DNA of 64,000 nucleotides from Thiofilum flexile DSM 14609. Lineage in GTDB: Bacteria > Pseudomonadota > Gammaproteobacteria > Thiotrichales > Thiotrichaceae. The notes under the pieces are model-generated. The model did not search any database. It was not told the origin of the DNA and saw nothing but the letters and a program-made list of their open reading frames with translations. The stretch spans positions 62,001-126,000 of the forward strand of contig NZ_KB904813.1 of the NCBI RefSeq assembly GCF_000380185.1, written 5' to 3'. Position numbers and translations under genes: made by a program. Positions 35,434 through 45,503 of this stretch are shown here, piece after piece (positions within the stretch are counted from its first letter, which is position 1; the number at the start of each line of letters is the position of its first letter).

Positions 35434-37008
35434 ATGAAAAAACTCACTCTGTCCGCATGGATGTGCGTGGCGCTTGGTAGTGTTAGTCTGTCTGCTCAAG
35501 CAGAGAACTTACTCCAGGTCTATCAACAAGCTAAAACCTTTGATGCTCAGCTAAAAGCGCAGGAAACAGGTTATCTAGCTACCCTAGAAAACCGCGTTCA
35601 AGCCAAAGCCAGTAAAAAGCCACAAATAACTTTAAGTGGTAGTTCCGGCTATAGTCGCTCGGATATATTTTATGATGCCTCGGTTTTATCCGATACCGCG
35701 CATAATAATACTTTTAGTACTTCGTATACCTTAAGCCTGACCAAGTCGCTGTATAATAAAACGATTGAGGCCACCATTGCTCAGGCGGATGTGGGTATTG
35801 CCCAAGCCTATGCCAGTCTAGAAAATCAACGCCAGAGTTTATTATTAAATGTTGCTCGGCGTTATTTTAATTTTCTCTTAGCTCAAGATACGGTCGACTA
35901 TGCGGCCTCACAAAAACAAAGTACCGAGCGCCAGTTAAAGCAAACCAAAGCCTTTTTCGAGGCGGGACGCTCACCGATTACCGATGTACGTGAAGCACAA
36001 GCTAAATATGATTTAACGGTATCGCAGGAAGTCAGTGCTCAACAACAATTACTAGTAGCGCGTGAGGCTCTCAGGGTTGTCACAGGTAAAAACTATAAAA
36101 CCCTGAATGCCCCCCAGCCGAATATTAAGCTGGTGATGCCTCAGCCTAATAATGTAGATACGTGGATAACTGCTTCGGTTAAAAATAATAAAACCTTATT
36201 AGTCAGCCAAAAAGCGATAGAGGTGGCGCGTGCTAGTATTGAGGTTGCACGGGCTGCTAAAAAACCAGTAGTGAGTCTATACGCCAATCATACGGGGAGT
36301 ATGAGTTCAGGGAGTAGTGCGTTAGATCCAATATCAACCGGATTCAGTGCCGGTGTCCAAGCCTCTATCCCGCTATATACAGGTGGGGAAACGGCCTCTA
36401 AAGTACGCCAAGCACAATTACTCTTTAAACAAGCGCAGCAAAACTATCAATACCAAGCACGTTTGGTAGAGGAAGAGGTGCGCTCAGCCTTTTTAAGTGT
36501 GCAATCTAGCATTGCCCAAGCGAATGCCAATCGCCAATCTTTGCTCTCAGCCGAAACAGCCGCACGGGCAACTCAAGTAGGTTTTCAGGTGGGTACACGT
36601 ACTGCGGTGGATATGGTAGCGGCCTTGACAGCAACCTTTAGTGCGCGGCGTGATTATGCCAGTGCGCGGTATAACTATCTGTTAAATATGGTAAATTTAA
36701 AGATGTCCTCTGGTGTATTGGCTGAGCAAGATTTAGCACAACTGAGTCGGCTACTCACGCAATCCCCCAGCTTACAACGCGCGGCTTTAGATCGGCAAAC
36801 CAAGGAATTATTAAAGCCCGTGGATTTAGATCTTTTGGGGGCTGGTCGTAATACTGCTACCCCACGCTCTAATACCCCAGCGCCTAGAGACTCCCTTTCA
36901 TTGCCAGCGGCACCCGCGCTGACTCCTTTACCTACTATTGAACTCCCACCCTTACCGAGCTTATCCACTCCTAGTGTGCCACTATCAGGTTCGGTCGTCA
37001 TACGCTAG
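35434..37008 (+). CDS. tolC: TolC-family outer membrane efflux protein
   Basis: TolC-like proteins form trimeric outer-membrane channels for efflux pumps and type I secretion. The 524-residue protein has a signal peptide (cut near AQAEN). Two long helical repeats carry the family's NLLQVYQQAKTFDAQLKA start, SLTKSLYNKTIEATIAQADV near residue 107, and GVQASIPLYTGGETASKVRQA near residue 310. A Pro-rich tail of about 50 residues, ending in SVVIR, is longer than usual. No membrane-fusion or RND gene adjoins it, so it is likely a shared channel. Confidence 0.92.
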   Translation: MKKLTLSAWMCVALGSVSLSAQAENLLQVYQQAKTFDAQLKAQETGYLATLENRVQAKASKKPQITLSGSSGYSRSDIFYDASVLSDTAHNNTFSTSYTLSLTKSLYNKTIEATIAQADVGIAQAYASLENQRQSLLLNVARRYFNFLLAQDTVDYAASQKQSTERQLKQTKAFFEAGRSPITDVREAQAKYDLTVSQEVSAQQQLLVAREALRVVTGKNYKTLNAPQPNIKLVMPQPNNVDTWITASVKNNKTLLVSQKAIEVARASIEVARAAKKPVVSLYANHTGSMSSGSSALDPISTGFSAGVQASIPLYTGGETASKVRQAQLLFKQAQQNYQYQARLVEEEVRSAFLSVQSSIAQANANRQSLLSAETAARATQVGFQVGTRTAVDMVAALTATFSARRDYASARYNYLLNMVNLKMSSGVLAEQDLAQLSRLLTQSPSLQRAALDRQTKELLKPVDLDLLGAGRNTATPRSNTPAPRDSLSLPAAPALTPLPTIELPPLPSLSTPSVPLSGSVVIR

Positions 37009-37363
37009 GCGCTGGGTAGTTAATACCTAAGCTAGCCAATTTATTTCACTAAAAGTCTACAGTTTTCTTGCCTCCAGCGAGGTAAGCTGTAGGCTTTTAG
37101 GGGGCGTTTTAGATGCCTACGCACCTTTAGTGCGCCATAGTAGGGCAATGCTGGGGGGTATTACCTGATATTTTAATATATTTCATCGTTGGTATGGGAT
37201 TTGCTTTGGTTAGGGGCAAATGCTCATTTCTCCTCCGTACTGAGAATCTTGTGGTAAGATGCAAAGACCGCTTTGAGGGCAGATACCACATGAATGATTT
37301 AACTCATTGGGGTTGAGCACTTTTACGGTTTCAACGCTTAAATTAGGATGAGAGATAAAATTT
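37009..37363. other. Intergenic region between tolC and aapJ
   Basis: No gene is visible in these 355 bases. They contain a large hairpin just after tolC (37051-37098). About 75-115 bp before aapJ there is a nested stem (37251-37256 with 37284-37289, and CAAAG/CTTTG inside). The aap promoter should lie here, but I could not place it confidently. Confidence 0.6.
37051..37098 (+). terminator. Terminator-like hairpin after tolC
   Basis: AAAAGTCTACAG pairs with CTGTAGGCTTTT (one G-U pair), and an inner CTTGCCTC pairs with GAGGTAAG. It lies 42 bp past the tolC stop and ends in CTTTTA. Confidence 0.6.
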
Positions 37364-38386
37364 ATGAAAACTACTAAATTATTAGCTATTGCTAGCACCG
37401 TGGTTGTTGCAGTCTCCATGATGGCTAGCGCTCATGCAGGTGGTACTCTTGATGGTGTGAAGAAAAAGGGCTTCATCCAATGTGGTATCAATAGTGGGGT
37501 TCCTGGCTTTTCTATCGCTAATGACAAAGGCGAATGGTCAGGTTTAGATGTTGATTTCTGTAAAGCTGTTGCTGCTGCTGTCTTTGGTGACACCACTAAA
37601 GTTAAATATACTTCTCTAACTGCAAAAGAACGTTTCACCGCACTGCAATCTGGTGAGATTGATTTACTCTCTCGTAATACTACTTGGACTTTAACCCGTG
37701 ATAGCAATCTAGGTATCAGCTTTACCGGCGTGAATTATTATGATGGTCAAGGTTTCTTGGTTAATAATGGTGTTAAAAGTGCTAAAGAATTAGATGGTGC
37801 CTCTGTGTGTATTCAAGCCGGTACTACGACTGAGCTGAATCTGTCTGACTACTTCCGTGCTAATAATATGAAGTACGAGCCGATCACCTATGACAAGGTT
37901 GAAGAGACCATTAAAGGGTTTGAAGAAGGCCGTTGCGACGTATTAACCTCTGATCAATCTCAACTCTATGCCTTACGTTTGCAATTAAAAGAGCCAGAGA
38001 AAGCTGAGGTACTACCTGAAGTGATTTCTAAAGAACCATTAGGCCCTTCAGTACGCCAAGGGGATGAAGACTGGTTCAAAATTGTACGCTGGACTTTATT
38101 CGCTATGGTTGAAGCCGAAGAGTTAGGTTTAACCTCAGCCAATATCGACGAGAAAAAATCCAGTGCAGATCCTTCTGTGAAGCGTTTCGTGGGCGCTGAA
38201 GAGGGTGTCGGTGGTCAAGGCCTAAAACTTGGCAATGAGTGGGCTTATAATATTGTCAAACAAGTAGGCAATTATGGTGAGTCTTTCGAGCGTAATGTAG
38301 GCAGTGGTTCACCACTGAAAATCGAGCGCGGTCTGAATGCACTTTGGAGCAAAGGCGGCTTGCAATACGCTGCTCCTATTCGTTAA
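37364..38386 (+). CDS. aapJ: General L-amino acid ABC transporter, binding protein AapJ
   Basis: This is the periplasmic substrate-binding protein of the Aap general amino-acid importer. The 340 residues begin with a signal peptide (cut near SAHAGG). The SBP_bac_3 fold follows: GFIQCGINSGVPGFSIANDKG, LDVDFCKAVAAAVFGD, LLSRNTTWTLTRD, and a C-terminal EGVGGQGLKLGNEWAYNIVKQ typical of AapJ/BztA. It is first in the aapJQMP operon, and a hairpin separates it from aapQ, as is common where a binding protein is made in excess. Confidence 0.95.
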   Translation: MKTTKLLAIASTVVVAVSMMASAHAGGTLDGVKKKGFIQCGINSGVPGFSIANDKGEWSGLDVDFCKAVAAAVFGDTTKVKYTSLTAKERFTALQSGEIDLLSRNTTWTLTRDSNLGISFTGVNYYDGQGFLVNNGVKSAKELDGASVCIQAGTTTELNLSDYFRANNMKYEPITYDKVEETIKGFEEGRCDVLTSDQSQLYALRLQLKEPEKAEVLPEVISKEPLGPSVRQGDEDWFKIVRWTLFAMVEAEELGLTSANIDEKKSSADPSVKRFVGAEEGVGGQGLKLGNEWAYNIVKQVGNYGESFERNVGSGSPLKIERGLNALWSKGGLQYAAPIR

Positions 38387-38417
38387 TCCATCCGTATTAT
38401 CTTAAGTAGCTCCCTGT

Positions 38418-38435
38418 GCCTGTGTTGACACAGGC
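38418..38435 (+). promoter_or_regulatory. Intercistronic hairpin between aapJ and aapQ
   Basis: GCCTGTG and CACAGGC make a perfect 7-bp stem with a TTGA tetraloop, 31 bp after the aapJ stop, without a clear U-run. Such stems often protect the binding-protein mRNA 3' end or partly attenuate the downstream genes. Confidence 0.6.
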
Positions 38436-38474
38436 GGGGAGTTCTTGTTCAACTTCAAAACAAGAGCACACGGT

Positions 38475-39662
38475 ATGGCAAATGCAACACCACAAGCTGC
38501 TCCTAGCAAGCCCTCGCTTTGGAACGATCCACAAAAACGTGGAATTCTAATTCAAGTACTTGTATTAGCAGCAATCTTCGCTTTTTTTGGCTTTATTTTC
38601 TATAACACCTTATCTAATTATGCTCAACGCGGCATCTCAACCGGTTTCGGTTTCCTCAATAATACCGCCGGTTTTGGTATCTCCCAAACCTTAATTCCCT
38701 ATCAAGAATCTGACAATTATTGGCAAGTCTTTAAAGTAGGCTTACTCAATACCTTATTAGTTGCCGGTTTGGGTATTGTTACAGCGACTATTTTAGGTTT
38801 TATCGTAGGGGTCGCTCGTTTATCTAAAAACTGGTTATTATCTACGAGTGCCGCCGTTTACATTGAAACCTTTCGTAATATTCCCGTATTACTGCAAATC
38901 GTATTTTTATATGCCTTATTATTAAAAATACTGCCCTCAGCAAAAGAGAGTTATTCTTTTGCTGAGGCTGTATTTGTTAATAAACGTGGTTTTTATGTAC
39001 CAGAGCCTATTCCTCAAGCAGGATTTGATTGGACTATTTGGGCTTTCGTTTTAGCAGTCGCTTTAGTTATTGTACTACGTTGGATAGCTCGTAAAGTACA
39101 GGAAAAAACCGGACAACAATGGCCTATGTTTTGGATAGGGGTTGCTTTAATTATTGGAGCACCGTTAGTGACCTATTTTATGACAGGTCGGCCTTTAGAG
39201 TGGTCATTACCTGTACTAAAAGGTTTTAACTTCCAAGGGGGTATTCGTGTTATTCCAGAATTAGTCGTATTATGGATAGCACTTTCAGTTTATACGGCTG
39301 CATTTATTGCTGAGATTGTACGTTCAGGTATTCAATCAGTCAGTCATGGACAAACAGAAGCGGCTAATGCGCTAGGCTTAAGGCATAATCAAACACTTAA
39401 ATTAGTGGTTATTCCTCAAGCTATGCGTGTGATTATTCCTCAGCTTACTAGTCAATATTTGAATCTCACCAAAAACACCTCCCTAGCAACGGCTATTGCC
39501 TATCCTGATTTAGTCGCTGTATTTGCAGGGACAACATTGAATCAATCCGGTCAAGCTATTGAAATTATCTTCATGACAATGATGTTTTATCTCAGTGTCA
39601 GTTTATTGATTTCTTTATTTATGAATTGGTACAACAATAAAATGGCCTTGGTGGAGCGTTAA
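38475..39662 (+). CDS. aapQ: Amino acid ABC transporter permease AapQ
   Basis: AapQ is one of the two membrane subunits of the Aap importer. It has a long N-terminal extension typical of AapQ/BztB, about eight membrane segments, and the HisM-type permease domain with the EAA loop SHGQTEAANALGLRHNQTL near the C-terminus. ATG 38475 (MANATPQA) is preferred. A TTG at 38445 would extend it by ten residues. It ends 3 bp before aapM. Confidence 0.93.
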   Translation: MANATPQAAPSKPSLWNDPQKRGILIQVLVLAAIFAFFGFIFYNTLSNYAQRGISTGFGFLNNTAGFGISQTLIPYQESDNYWQVFKVGLLNTLLVAGLGIVTATILGFIVGVARLSKNWLLSTSAAVYIETFRNIPVLLQIVFLYALLLKILPSAKESYSFAEAVFVNKRGFYVPEPIPQAGFDWTIWAFVLAVALVIVLRWIARKVQEKTGQQWPMFWIGVALIIGAPLVTYFMTGRPLEWSLPVLKGFNFQGGIRVIPELVVLWIALSVYTAAFIAEIVRSGIQSVSHGQTEAANALGLRHNQTLKLVVIPQAMRVIIPQLTSQYLNLTKNTSLATAIAYPDLVAVFAGTTLNQSGQAIEIIFMTMMFYLSVSLLISLFMNWYNNKMALVER

Positions 39663-39665
39663 ATT

Positions 39666-40769
39666 ATGGCAATTATCACAGAAAAAGCACTGCCTAGCTT
39701 ACCCCCTCCGGCTCACACCGTAGGCTTTAAGGCATGGGCCAAGCAAAACTTATTTGCGACCCCGACTAATAGTGTCATCACTGTATTAATGGTGTTGTTT
39801 ATTCTCTGGGCTTTGATTCCTGTCGTTCAATGGGCTTTTATTGATGCCGATTGGGCAGGTACAAAACGAACGGATTGTACCAGTGGAGGCGCTTGTTGGG
39901 CGTTTACCCTAGTACGTTTTAACCAGTTTATCTATGGTTTTTACCCTGAAGCCGAGCAATGGCGTGTTAATGTCGCTGCACTAATTTTAGCGGTAGGTCT
40001 AGGTTTATTAATGTATAAAAAGACTCCGGCTAAAGCGTATATTGGCTTATTCATGGTAATTATCTACCCTGTGATTGCCTTTATATTACTACGCGGCGGT
40101 TTCTTTGATTTGCCCGTGGTCGAAACTAGCAAATGGGGTGGTTTAACTTTAACGTTAGTTTTATCTATTGTAGGTATTGTTGCCTCCTTACCATTAGGTA
40201 TTTTACTAGCTTTAGGCCGACGCTCAGAACTGCCTATTATCCGCTCTTTATGTATTGCCTTTATTGAGCTATGGCGCGGAGTACCTTTAATAACGGTCTT
40301 ATTTATGGCTTCAGTCATGTTGCCTTTATTTTTACCCGAAGGCACTAGCTTTGATAAATTATTACGGGCTTTGATTGGTATTACACTATTTGAGGCGGCT
40401 TATTTAGCGGAGGTAGTGCGTAGTGGTTTACAAGCCATACCTAAAGGCCAATATGAAGCAGGTAAAGCGCTAGGTTTGAGCTATTGGCAAAGTACGGGAT
40501 TAGTTATTTTACCGCAAGCGTTAAAATTAGTAATTCCGGGTATTGTGAATACTTTTATCTCCTTATTTAAAGATACTTCTTTAGTAATGATTATTGGCTT
40601 GTTTGATTTGCTGAATATTGTGCAAATTGCTGCGGCTGACCCTATTTGGTTAGGCTCGCAAGTAGAGGGCTTTGTATTTGCAGCGATTGTGTACTGGATG
40701 TTCTGTTTTGGAATGTCACGGTACAGCCAATATTTAGAACGACAACTCAATACCGGTCATAAGCGCTAA
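39666..40769 (+). CDS. aapM: Amino acid ABC transporter permease AapM
   Basis: This is the second membrane subunit, 367 residues. The first third holds extra membrane segments seen only in the Aap/Bzt group. The permease core follows with [31 protein letters not shown] near residue 157 and the EAA loop [19 protein letters not shown] near residue 258, which contacts AapP. It lies between aapQ (3 bp) and aapP (14 bp) in one operon. Confidence 0.93.
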   Translation: MAIITEKALPSLPPPAHTVGFKAWAKQNLFATPTNSVITVLMVLFILWALIPVVQWAFIDADWAGTKRTDCTSGGACWAFTLVRFNQFIYGFYPEAEQWRVNVAALILAVGLGLLMYKKTPAKAYIGLFMVIIYPVIAFILLRGGFFDLPVVETSKWGGLTLTLVLSIVGIVASLPLGILLALGRRSELPIIRSLCIAFIELWRGVPLITVLFMASVMLPLFLPEGTSFDKLLRALIGITLFEAAYLAEVVRSGLQAIPKGQYEAGKALGLSYWQSTGLVILPQALKLVIPGIVNTFISLFKDTSLVMIIGLFDLLNIVQIAAADPIWLGSQVEGFVFAAIVYWMFCFGMSRYSQYLERQLNTGHKR

Positions 40770-40783
40770 GAAGGAGTGCAATC

Positions 40784-41527
40784 ATGGAAAATAATGTGGC
40801 GATACAACTCATCGGTGTCAATAAATGGTACGGTGAGTTCCACGTTTTAAGAGATGTAAATTTAAATGTAGAACGTGGCGAACGTATTGTTATTTGTGGA
40901 CCTTCAGGGTCGGGCAAGTCGACAATGATTCGCTGTATTAATCGTTTAGAAGAGCATCAACAAGGACAAATTATTGTTGATAATGTTGAGCTCACGAATG
41001 ATTTAAAAAACATCGACCAAATTCGGCGTGAAGTGGGTATGGTGTTCCAGCATTTTAATTTATTCCCTCATTTAACTGTATTAGAAAACTGTTGTTTAGC
41101 ACCGATGTGGGTACGTAAAGTACCGCGTAAAGAAGCCGAGCGGGTGGCAATGGAATACTTGGAAAAAGTTAAAATCCCGCATCAAGCTAAAAAGTATCCG
41201 GGGCAATTATCCGGTGGTCAACAACAGCGGGTGGCGATTGCGCGTAGTTTATGTATGAATCCGCGCATTATGCTATTCGATGAGCCGACCTCTGCATTAG
41301 ACCCTGAAATGATTAAAGAAGTACTCGATACCATGATTGAGCTTGCCGAAAGTGGTATGACCATGTTGTGCGTAACGCATGAAATGGGATTTGCTAAAAC
41401 AGTAGCAGATCGGGTCATTTTCATGGACGGTGGTCAGGTAATTGAGATGAATACGCCGGATGAGTTCTTTAATCATCCACAACATGAGCGTACTCAGTTA
41501 TTCCTCAGTCAGATTTTGGCGCATTAA
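40784..41527 (+). CDS. aapP: Amino acid ABC transporter ATP-binding protein AapP
   Basis: The 247-residue ATPase energises the Aap importer. It has Walker [10 protein letters not shown] near residue 43, the Q-loop [16 protein letters not shown], the signature [15 protein letters not shown] near residue 144, Walker [15 protein letters not shown] near residue 165, and the switch His in CVTHEM. An AAGGAG ribosome site precedes the ATG. It ends the operon and is followed by a hairpin. Confidence 0.95.
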   Translation: MENNVAIQLIGVNKWYGEFHVLRDVNLNVERGERIVICGPSGSGKSTMIRCINRLEEHQQGQIIVDNVELTNDLKNIDQIRREVGMVFQHFNLFPHLTVLENCCLAPMWVRKVPRKEAERVAMEYLEKVKIPHQAKKYPGQLSGGQQQRVAIARSLCMNPRIMLFDEPTSALDPEMIKEVLDTMIELAESGMTMLCVTHEMGFAKTVADRVIFMDGGQVIEMNTPDEFFNHPQHERTQLFLSQILAH

Positions 41528-41546
41528 GTTCTAACTATCGTCTCCT

Positions 41547-41576
41547 CCTAATCCTGAGCATATTTTTAGGATTAGG
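41547..41576 (+). terminator. Hairpin after the aap operon
   Basis: CCTAATCCT and AGGATTAGG form a perfect 9-bp stem with a 12-nt loop, 19 bp after the aapP stop. The tail is GGG then TTATT, so the U-tract is poor. Confidence 0.5.
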
Positions 41577-41680
41577 GGGTTATTCAATAGAGCATCACTC
41601 ATCAATTAAAGTCTTGGTCAGTACTAGACCTAGCACATGCTTTATACTACCGACATCATTGTGTAATTAGGATATTTTCT

Positions 41681-42361
41681 ATGATGCTCGATATTTCTAC
41701 CCTACATCCCTCATGGCAGCAGGTTTTAAGCGCAGAATGGCAAAAACCGTATATGCAGACGCTAGATACCTTTTTGCAAGCGGAGGAGGAGCGTACTACT
41801 GTATTGCCACCTAAGGCAGATCGATTTAATGCACTTGCTGCAACGGGGCTAGATAATATTAAGGTCGTCATTTTAGGGCAAGACCCATATCCCACGGCAG
41901 GACATGCCCATGGCTTATCGTTTTCGGTATTGCCTTCGGTTAAACCGTTGCCACGTTCATTAGTGAATATTTATAAAGAGCTAGAGAGTGATGTAGGCAT
42001 TCATAATAAACACACCGGCTATTTGCAGCCTTGGGCGGAGCAGGGTGTGTTACTGCTCAATACGGTACTCACCGTTGAGGTAGGTAAGGCAGGGAGTCAT
42101 CAGAAAAAAGGCTGGGAGCAGTTTACTGATGCGGTGATTCAGGCGGTTAATGCCCAAGCTCAACCCGTCGTGTTTTTGCTCTGGGGTGCTCATGCCCAAA
42201 AGAAAGCGGCTATGATTGATGTGACTAGACACTTGATTTTAAAATCAGCTCACCCATCCCCCCTTTCTGCGTCCCAAGGTTTTTTTGGTAGTCGCCCTTT
42301 TTCACAAATCAATACTTGGCTTACCGCACAAGGGCGTGATGCGATAAACTGGCAGCTTTAA
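41681..42361 (+). CDS. ung: Uracil-DNA glycosylase, family 1
   Basis: Ung removes uracil from DNA as the first step of base-excision repair. The 226-residue protein has the water-activating motif GQDPYPTAGHAHGLSFSV near residue 66, LLLNTVLTVEVGKAGSH near residue 125, and the leucine loop AHPSPLSA near residue 187, all intact. Length is standard. The adjacent ATG at codon 2 is an equal start. It is 24 bp upstream of the NRDE gene. Confidence 0.96.
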   Translation: MMLDISTLHPSWQQVLSAEWQKPYMQTLDTFLQAEEERTTVLPPKADRFNALAATGLDNIKVVILGQDPYPTAGHAHGLSFSVLPSVKPLPRSLVNIYKELESDVGIHNKHTGYLQPWAEQGVLLLNTVLTVEVGKAGSHQKKGWEQFTDAVIQAVNAQAQPVVFLLWGAHAQKKAAMIDVTRHLILKSAHPSPLSASQGFFGSRPFSQINTWLTAQGRDAINWQL

Positions 42362-42385
42362 GCGTGAGCAGGAGGAGTCTAGTCT

Positions 42386-43162
42386 ATGTGTGTATTGTTT
42401 ATCGCGTGGAAAGCGCATCCAGATTACCCTCTGATTATTGCAGCGAATCGAGATGAATATTTTGAGCGCAATACGGCTTCCTTAGCTCCTTGGACAGATC
42501 AACCCATTATCGCCGGGCGTGATTTAGCCGCTGGGGGAACCTGGTTAGGCTTAACTACTAAAGGGCATATTGCAGGACTGACCAATATTCGCCGCCCCGA
42601 TCTCACACAGCTACATAAACGCAGTCGGGGTGAATTAGTGGTGAACTATTTATTGGCTACGGAGGATTTTCCTAGTTGGCTAATAGATCATGCACAAGAC
42701 TATAACCCCTTTAATTTATTATTTGGCTCAGCACAGCAATTGTGGACATTCGATAGTGTTCGTTCAAAAATTGCACCAATGCCCCCCGGATTTCACAGTA
42801 TCAGTAATGGTGCTCTGGATGATATTTGGCCTAAAATGGCACGCGGTACACAAGCCTTACAAGCCTATATTCAAGCACATGCACAACTAGAGCCAGAGCC
42901 TTTGCTGGCCTTATTACAGGATTCAACACCCGCACCCTATGAGCGCTTACCCCAGACAGGCATACCGCTGAAGTATGAGCACCGGTTATCCTCTATCTTT
43001 ATTCCAGCCGCTAATTTTCCTCAGGGACAATATGGCACACGCTCTAGTAGTGTGTTGCTCTACTCCCCTACGCATTACCAGTTTATTGAGCAAAGTTATA
43101 ATGAGCACGGCAACGTGATACATTATGAACACTTGCGTGGCTTAATCAGTTCTATAATTTAG
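42386..43162 (+). CDS. NRDE family protein (TANGO2-like)
   Basis: The 258-residue protein begins MCVLFIAWKAHPDYPLIIAA, directly followed by NRDEYFER, the motif that names the NRDE family (TANGO2 in animals). The N-terminal cysteine and GGTWLGLTTKG near residue 50 resemble an N-terminal-nucleophile hydrolase core. The biochemical role in bacteria is not established. AGGAGGAG lies upstream of the ATG. It sits 24 bp after ung and 33 bp before the patatin gene, in a likely transcript. Confidence 0.9.
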   Translation: MCVLFIAWKAHPDYPLIIAANRDEYFERNTASLAPWTDQPIIAGRDLAAGGTWLGLTTKGHIAGLTNIRRPDLTQLHKRSRGELVVNYLLATEDFPSWLIDHAQDYNPFNLLFGSAQQLWTFDSVRSKIAPMPPGFHSISNGALDDIWPKMARGTQALQAYIQAHAQLEPEPLLALLQDSTPAPYERLPQTGIPLKYEHRLSSIFIPAANFPQGQYGTRSSSVLLYSPTHYQFIEQSYNEHGNVIHYEHLRGLISSII

Positions 43163-43195
43163 CTATTTCCTTTAAACCCCAATAGGTATTGCTGT

Positions 43196-45376
43196 ATGAA
43201 ACGGTGGATTATTGTAGTGTCATCACTAACCCTAGCTTTTACCCTACAAAATGCAGAGGCACGTCCTAAAATTGGCTTAGTCTTAGGCGGTGGCGGTGCA
43301 GCAGGTCTTTCTCATATTGGGGTGATTAAGGTATTAGAAGAGCAGGGTATTCCCATTGATGTCATTTCAGGTAATAGCATGGGGGCTATTGTCGGTGGTT
43401 TATATGCATCGGGTATGAGTGTGAGTGAGTTAGAAAAAACCGCACGTACTCTCGATTGGTTTAAATTATTTAATGACACGGGCGTTTACAGCGATCAAAA
43501 TTATCAACAAAAACAAATGAGTGGTGGGTTTTTTAGTGCTGTGAGTATGGGGGTATCTAAACGCGGTATTAAACTACCTTCAGGTTTGATCAGTGGGCAA
43601 AATCTCATGTTTGAATTACGGCGCTTATTATCGCCCGTGGCCCATATTAATCAATTTGATAAATTACCGATTCCATTTAGAGCAGTAGCAACCGATATTC
43701 GCACCGGCGAGGCGGTAGTATTAAAACAAGGTAATCTAGCGACAGCCATTCGAGCGAGTATGTCGATTCCGGGGTTATTTAGTCCCGTCGAGTTAAATGG
43801 GCGACTATTAGTAGATGGCTTAGTCTCGAATAATGTACCTGTGGATATTGCGCGACAAATGGGGGCAGATATTGTGATTGTATCCCGTATTCCACAAGGA
43901 AAAGAGCGCAGTTTGGATTCTGCTTTAGATATTAGCTTACAAACGATGGATTTATTGGTCTATAAAGCTAGTGAAGATCAATTAAAAAGCCTTACTAAAA
44001 AAGATATTCTAATTCAGCCACCGATTGGTGATATTGGTAGCTTAGATTTCCAACTGGTGGGAGACGCGATTCCAGCGGGGATAAAGGGAGCACAGGCGCA
44101 ATTAGCCGCCTTAAAACAGTTGATGAGTTCAATAGGGCAAGCACCTAAAGCAAAAATCAGTAAACCTCAAATCCCTAAAGAAGGTTTACGACTGGCCAGT
44201 ATTCAGATTAAAAATGATTCGGTATTAAAAACCTCGATTTTACAGCGAGCCTTAAACCTACAAGCAGGTAGTGCAATCACTAATGATCAATTACAAGCGG
44301 CTTTAAATCGGGTGTATCGTTTGGGGCAGTTTTCTTTAGTCGATTATGACCTAGACCTTAAAGAGAATGGGCAATATGACCTAACCGTATTAGCGCAAAA
44401 ATCTGATCAAGGCAATCGACGCTTAAATTTTGGTTTCTCTCTCAGTGATGACTTTGATGGAGATACGGGGTATCAAGCGGGTGTGCGCTTTGTGAATAAA
44501 GGACTCACTCGTAAGGGGACAGAGTTACGCAGTCGCGCAGTCATCGGCGATCAGATTCTAGGTGATGTTGAGATTTTTCATCCCTTTCAAGATAAATGGG
44601 ATAGCTTTATTAATCCTAAGATTGCGTATCAAGAGGGTGATATTAAATTATTAGAAGATGGTCAACAGGTAGCAGAAATACGTGCTAAAACACACAGTGC
44701 GCGAATTGATATTGGACGTGCCTTAGGGAAAAATGGTGAGGCGCGTGTTGGACTATTTTATGAGAATTTAAAACCTGATGTTAAAACAGGTAGCATAGAT
44801 TTAGGTACAGATTCACTTAAATCAGCCGGATTAGAGTTTAATTATGCCTTTGATAGTTTTGATCAGATTGATTTTCCTACCTTTGGTAAGCGCATTAATG
44901 CCAATTTAAGAGTAGGTCTAACAGCATTAAATAGTGATAGCGCTTTTAATCGCTTAACAGTGGACGCTGAAAAAGTTTGGAAGATTTCAGAAAAAGGACG
45001 CATACTGGCAAATGGACGAGTAACTTCGACCTCTAATAATGAAAATGTATTAGCCGAACTACAAGATACATTGCAAACAGGGCGTTTGGCCTTATCGGAT
45101 AATACTAAATTAGAGGGTAATTATACTTTAGAGGGTACTGTTGGGTATTTAAGAGAAGTGAAAGAAATACCTCGTATCGCTAAAGTACATGTGGGTGCTA
45201 GTATTGGTTTAGGGCAGGTGTGGCAAAAACGTGATGATGTGGATTTAGGTGATTTAGATCCTTCTGCTACACTCTATGTGGGTACAACAACACCACTAGG
45301 GCCTGCCTTTTTGGGTATCCGTAAAATGAAAGGCTATGATAATCAAGCTTATTTTAATTTTGGACGTAGTTTTTGA
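43196..45376 (+). CDS. Patatin-like phospholipase with outer-membrane barrel
   Basis: The 726-residue exported protein begins with a signal peptide. The patatin domain follows: the oxyanion loop LVLGGGGAAGLSHIGVI near residue 28, the nucleophile GNSMG near residue 61, and the Asp of the dyad in DGLVSNN near residue 204. Then come a POTRA-like region (about 330-410) and a BamA/Omp85-type barrel that ends in phenylalanine (YFNFGRSF). Such patatin-barrel fusions (RssA/PlpD-type) are lipases or esterases presented by their own barrel. An in-frame ORF tail follows its stop. Confidence 0.9.
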   Translation: MKRWIIVVSSLTLAFTLQNAEARPKIGLVLGGGGAAGLSHIGVIKVLEEQGIPIDVISGNSMGAIVGGLYASGMSVSELEKTARTLDWFKLFNDTGVYSDQNYQQKQMSGGFFSAVSMGVSKRGIKLPSGLISGQNLMFELRRLLSPVAHINQFDKLPIPFRAVATDIRTGEAVVLKQGNLATAIRASMSIPGLFSPVELNGRLLVDGLVSNNVPVDIARQMGADIVIVSRIPQGKERSLDSALDISLQTMDLLVYKASEDQLKSLTKKDILIQPPIGDIGSLDFQLVGDAIPAGIKGAQAQLAALKQLMSSIGQAPKAKISKPQIPKEGLRLASIQIKNDSVLKTSILQRALNLQAGSAITNDQLQAALNRVYRLGQFSLVDYDLDLKENGQYDLTVLAQKSDQGNRRLNFGFSLSDDFDGDTGYQAGVRFVNKGLTRKGTELRSRAVIGDQILGDVEIFHPFQDKWDSFINPKIAYQEGDIKLLEDGQQVAEIRAKTHSARIDIGRALGKNGEARVGLFYENLKPDVKTGSIDLGTDSLKSAGLEFNYAFDSFDQIDFPTFGKRINANLRVGLTALNSDSAFNRLTVDAEKVWKISEKGRILANGRVTSTSNNENVLAELQDTLQTGRLALSDNTKLEGNYTLEGTVGYLREVKEIPRIAKVHVGASIGLGQVWQKRDDVDLGDLDPSATLYVGTTTPLGPAFLGIRKMKGYDNQAYFNFGRSF

Positions 45377-45484
45377 GGTTTAAACTTAAGGTTTAATCAA
45401 GCTATTATTCATTATGTTGCACCTGTGGGTGAAAAAGAGCAGTATGTGCAACGTGCTTTAGCCAATATTAGCCCTTATTTATAG
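45377..45484 (+). other. In-frame open tail without a start, possible gene remnant
   Basis: Directly after the patatin stop the same frame stays open for 35 codons to a TAG at 45482-45484. The text (IHYVAPVGEKEQYVQRALANI) reads like real protein and not noise, but has no start codon. It may be the decayed 3' end of a gene once upstream of tatD. I could not identify a family. Confidence 0.25.
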
Positions 45485-45503
45485 TTTTATAAAAATATAA
45501 GTC

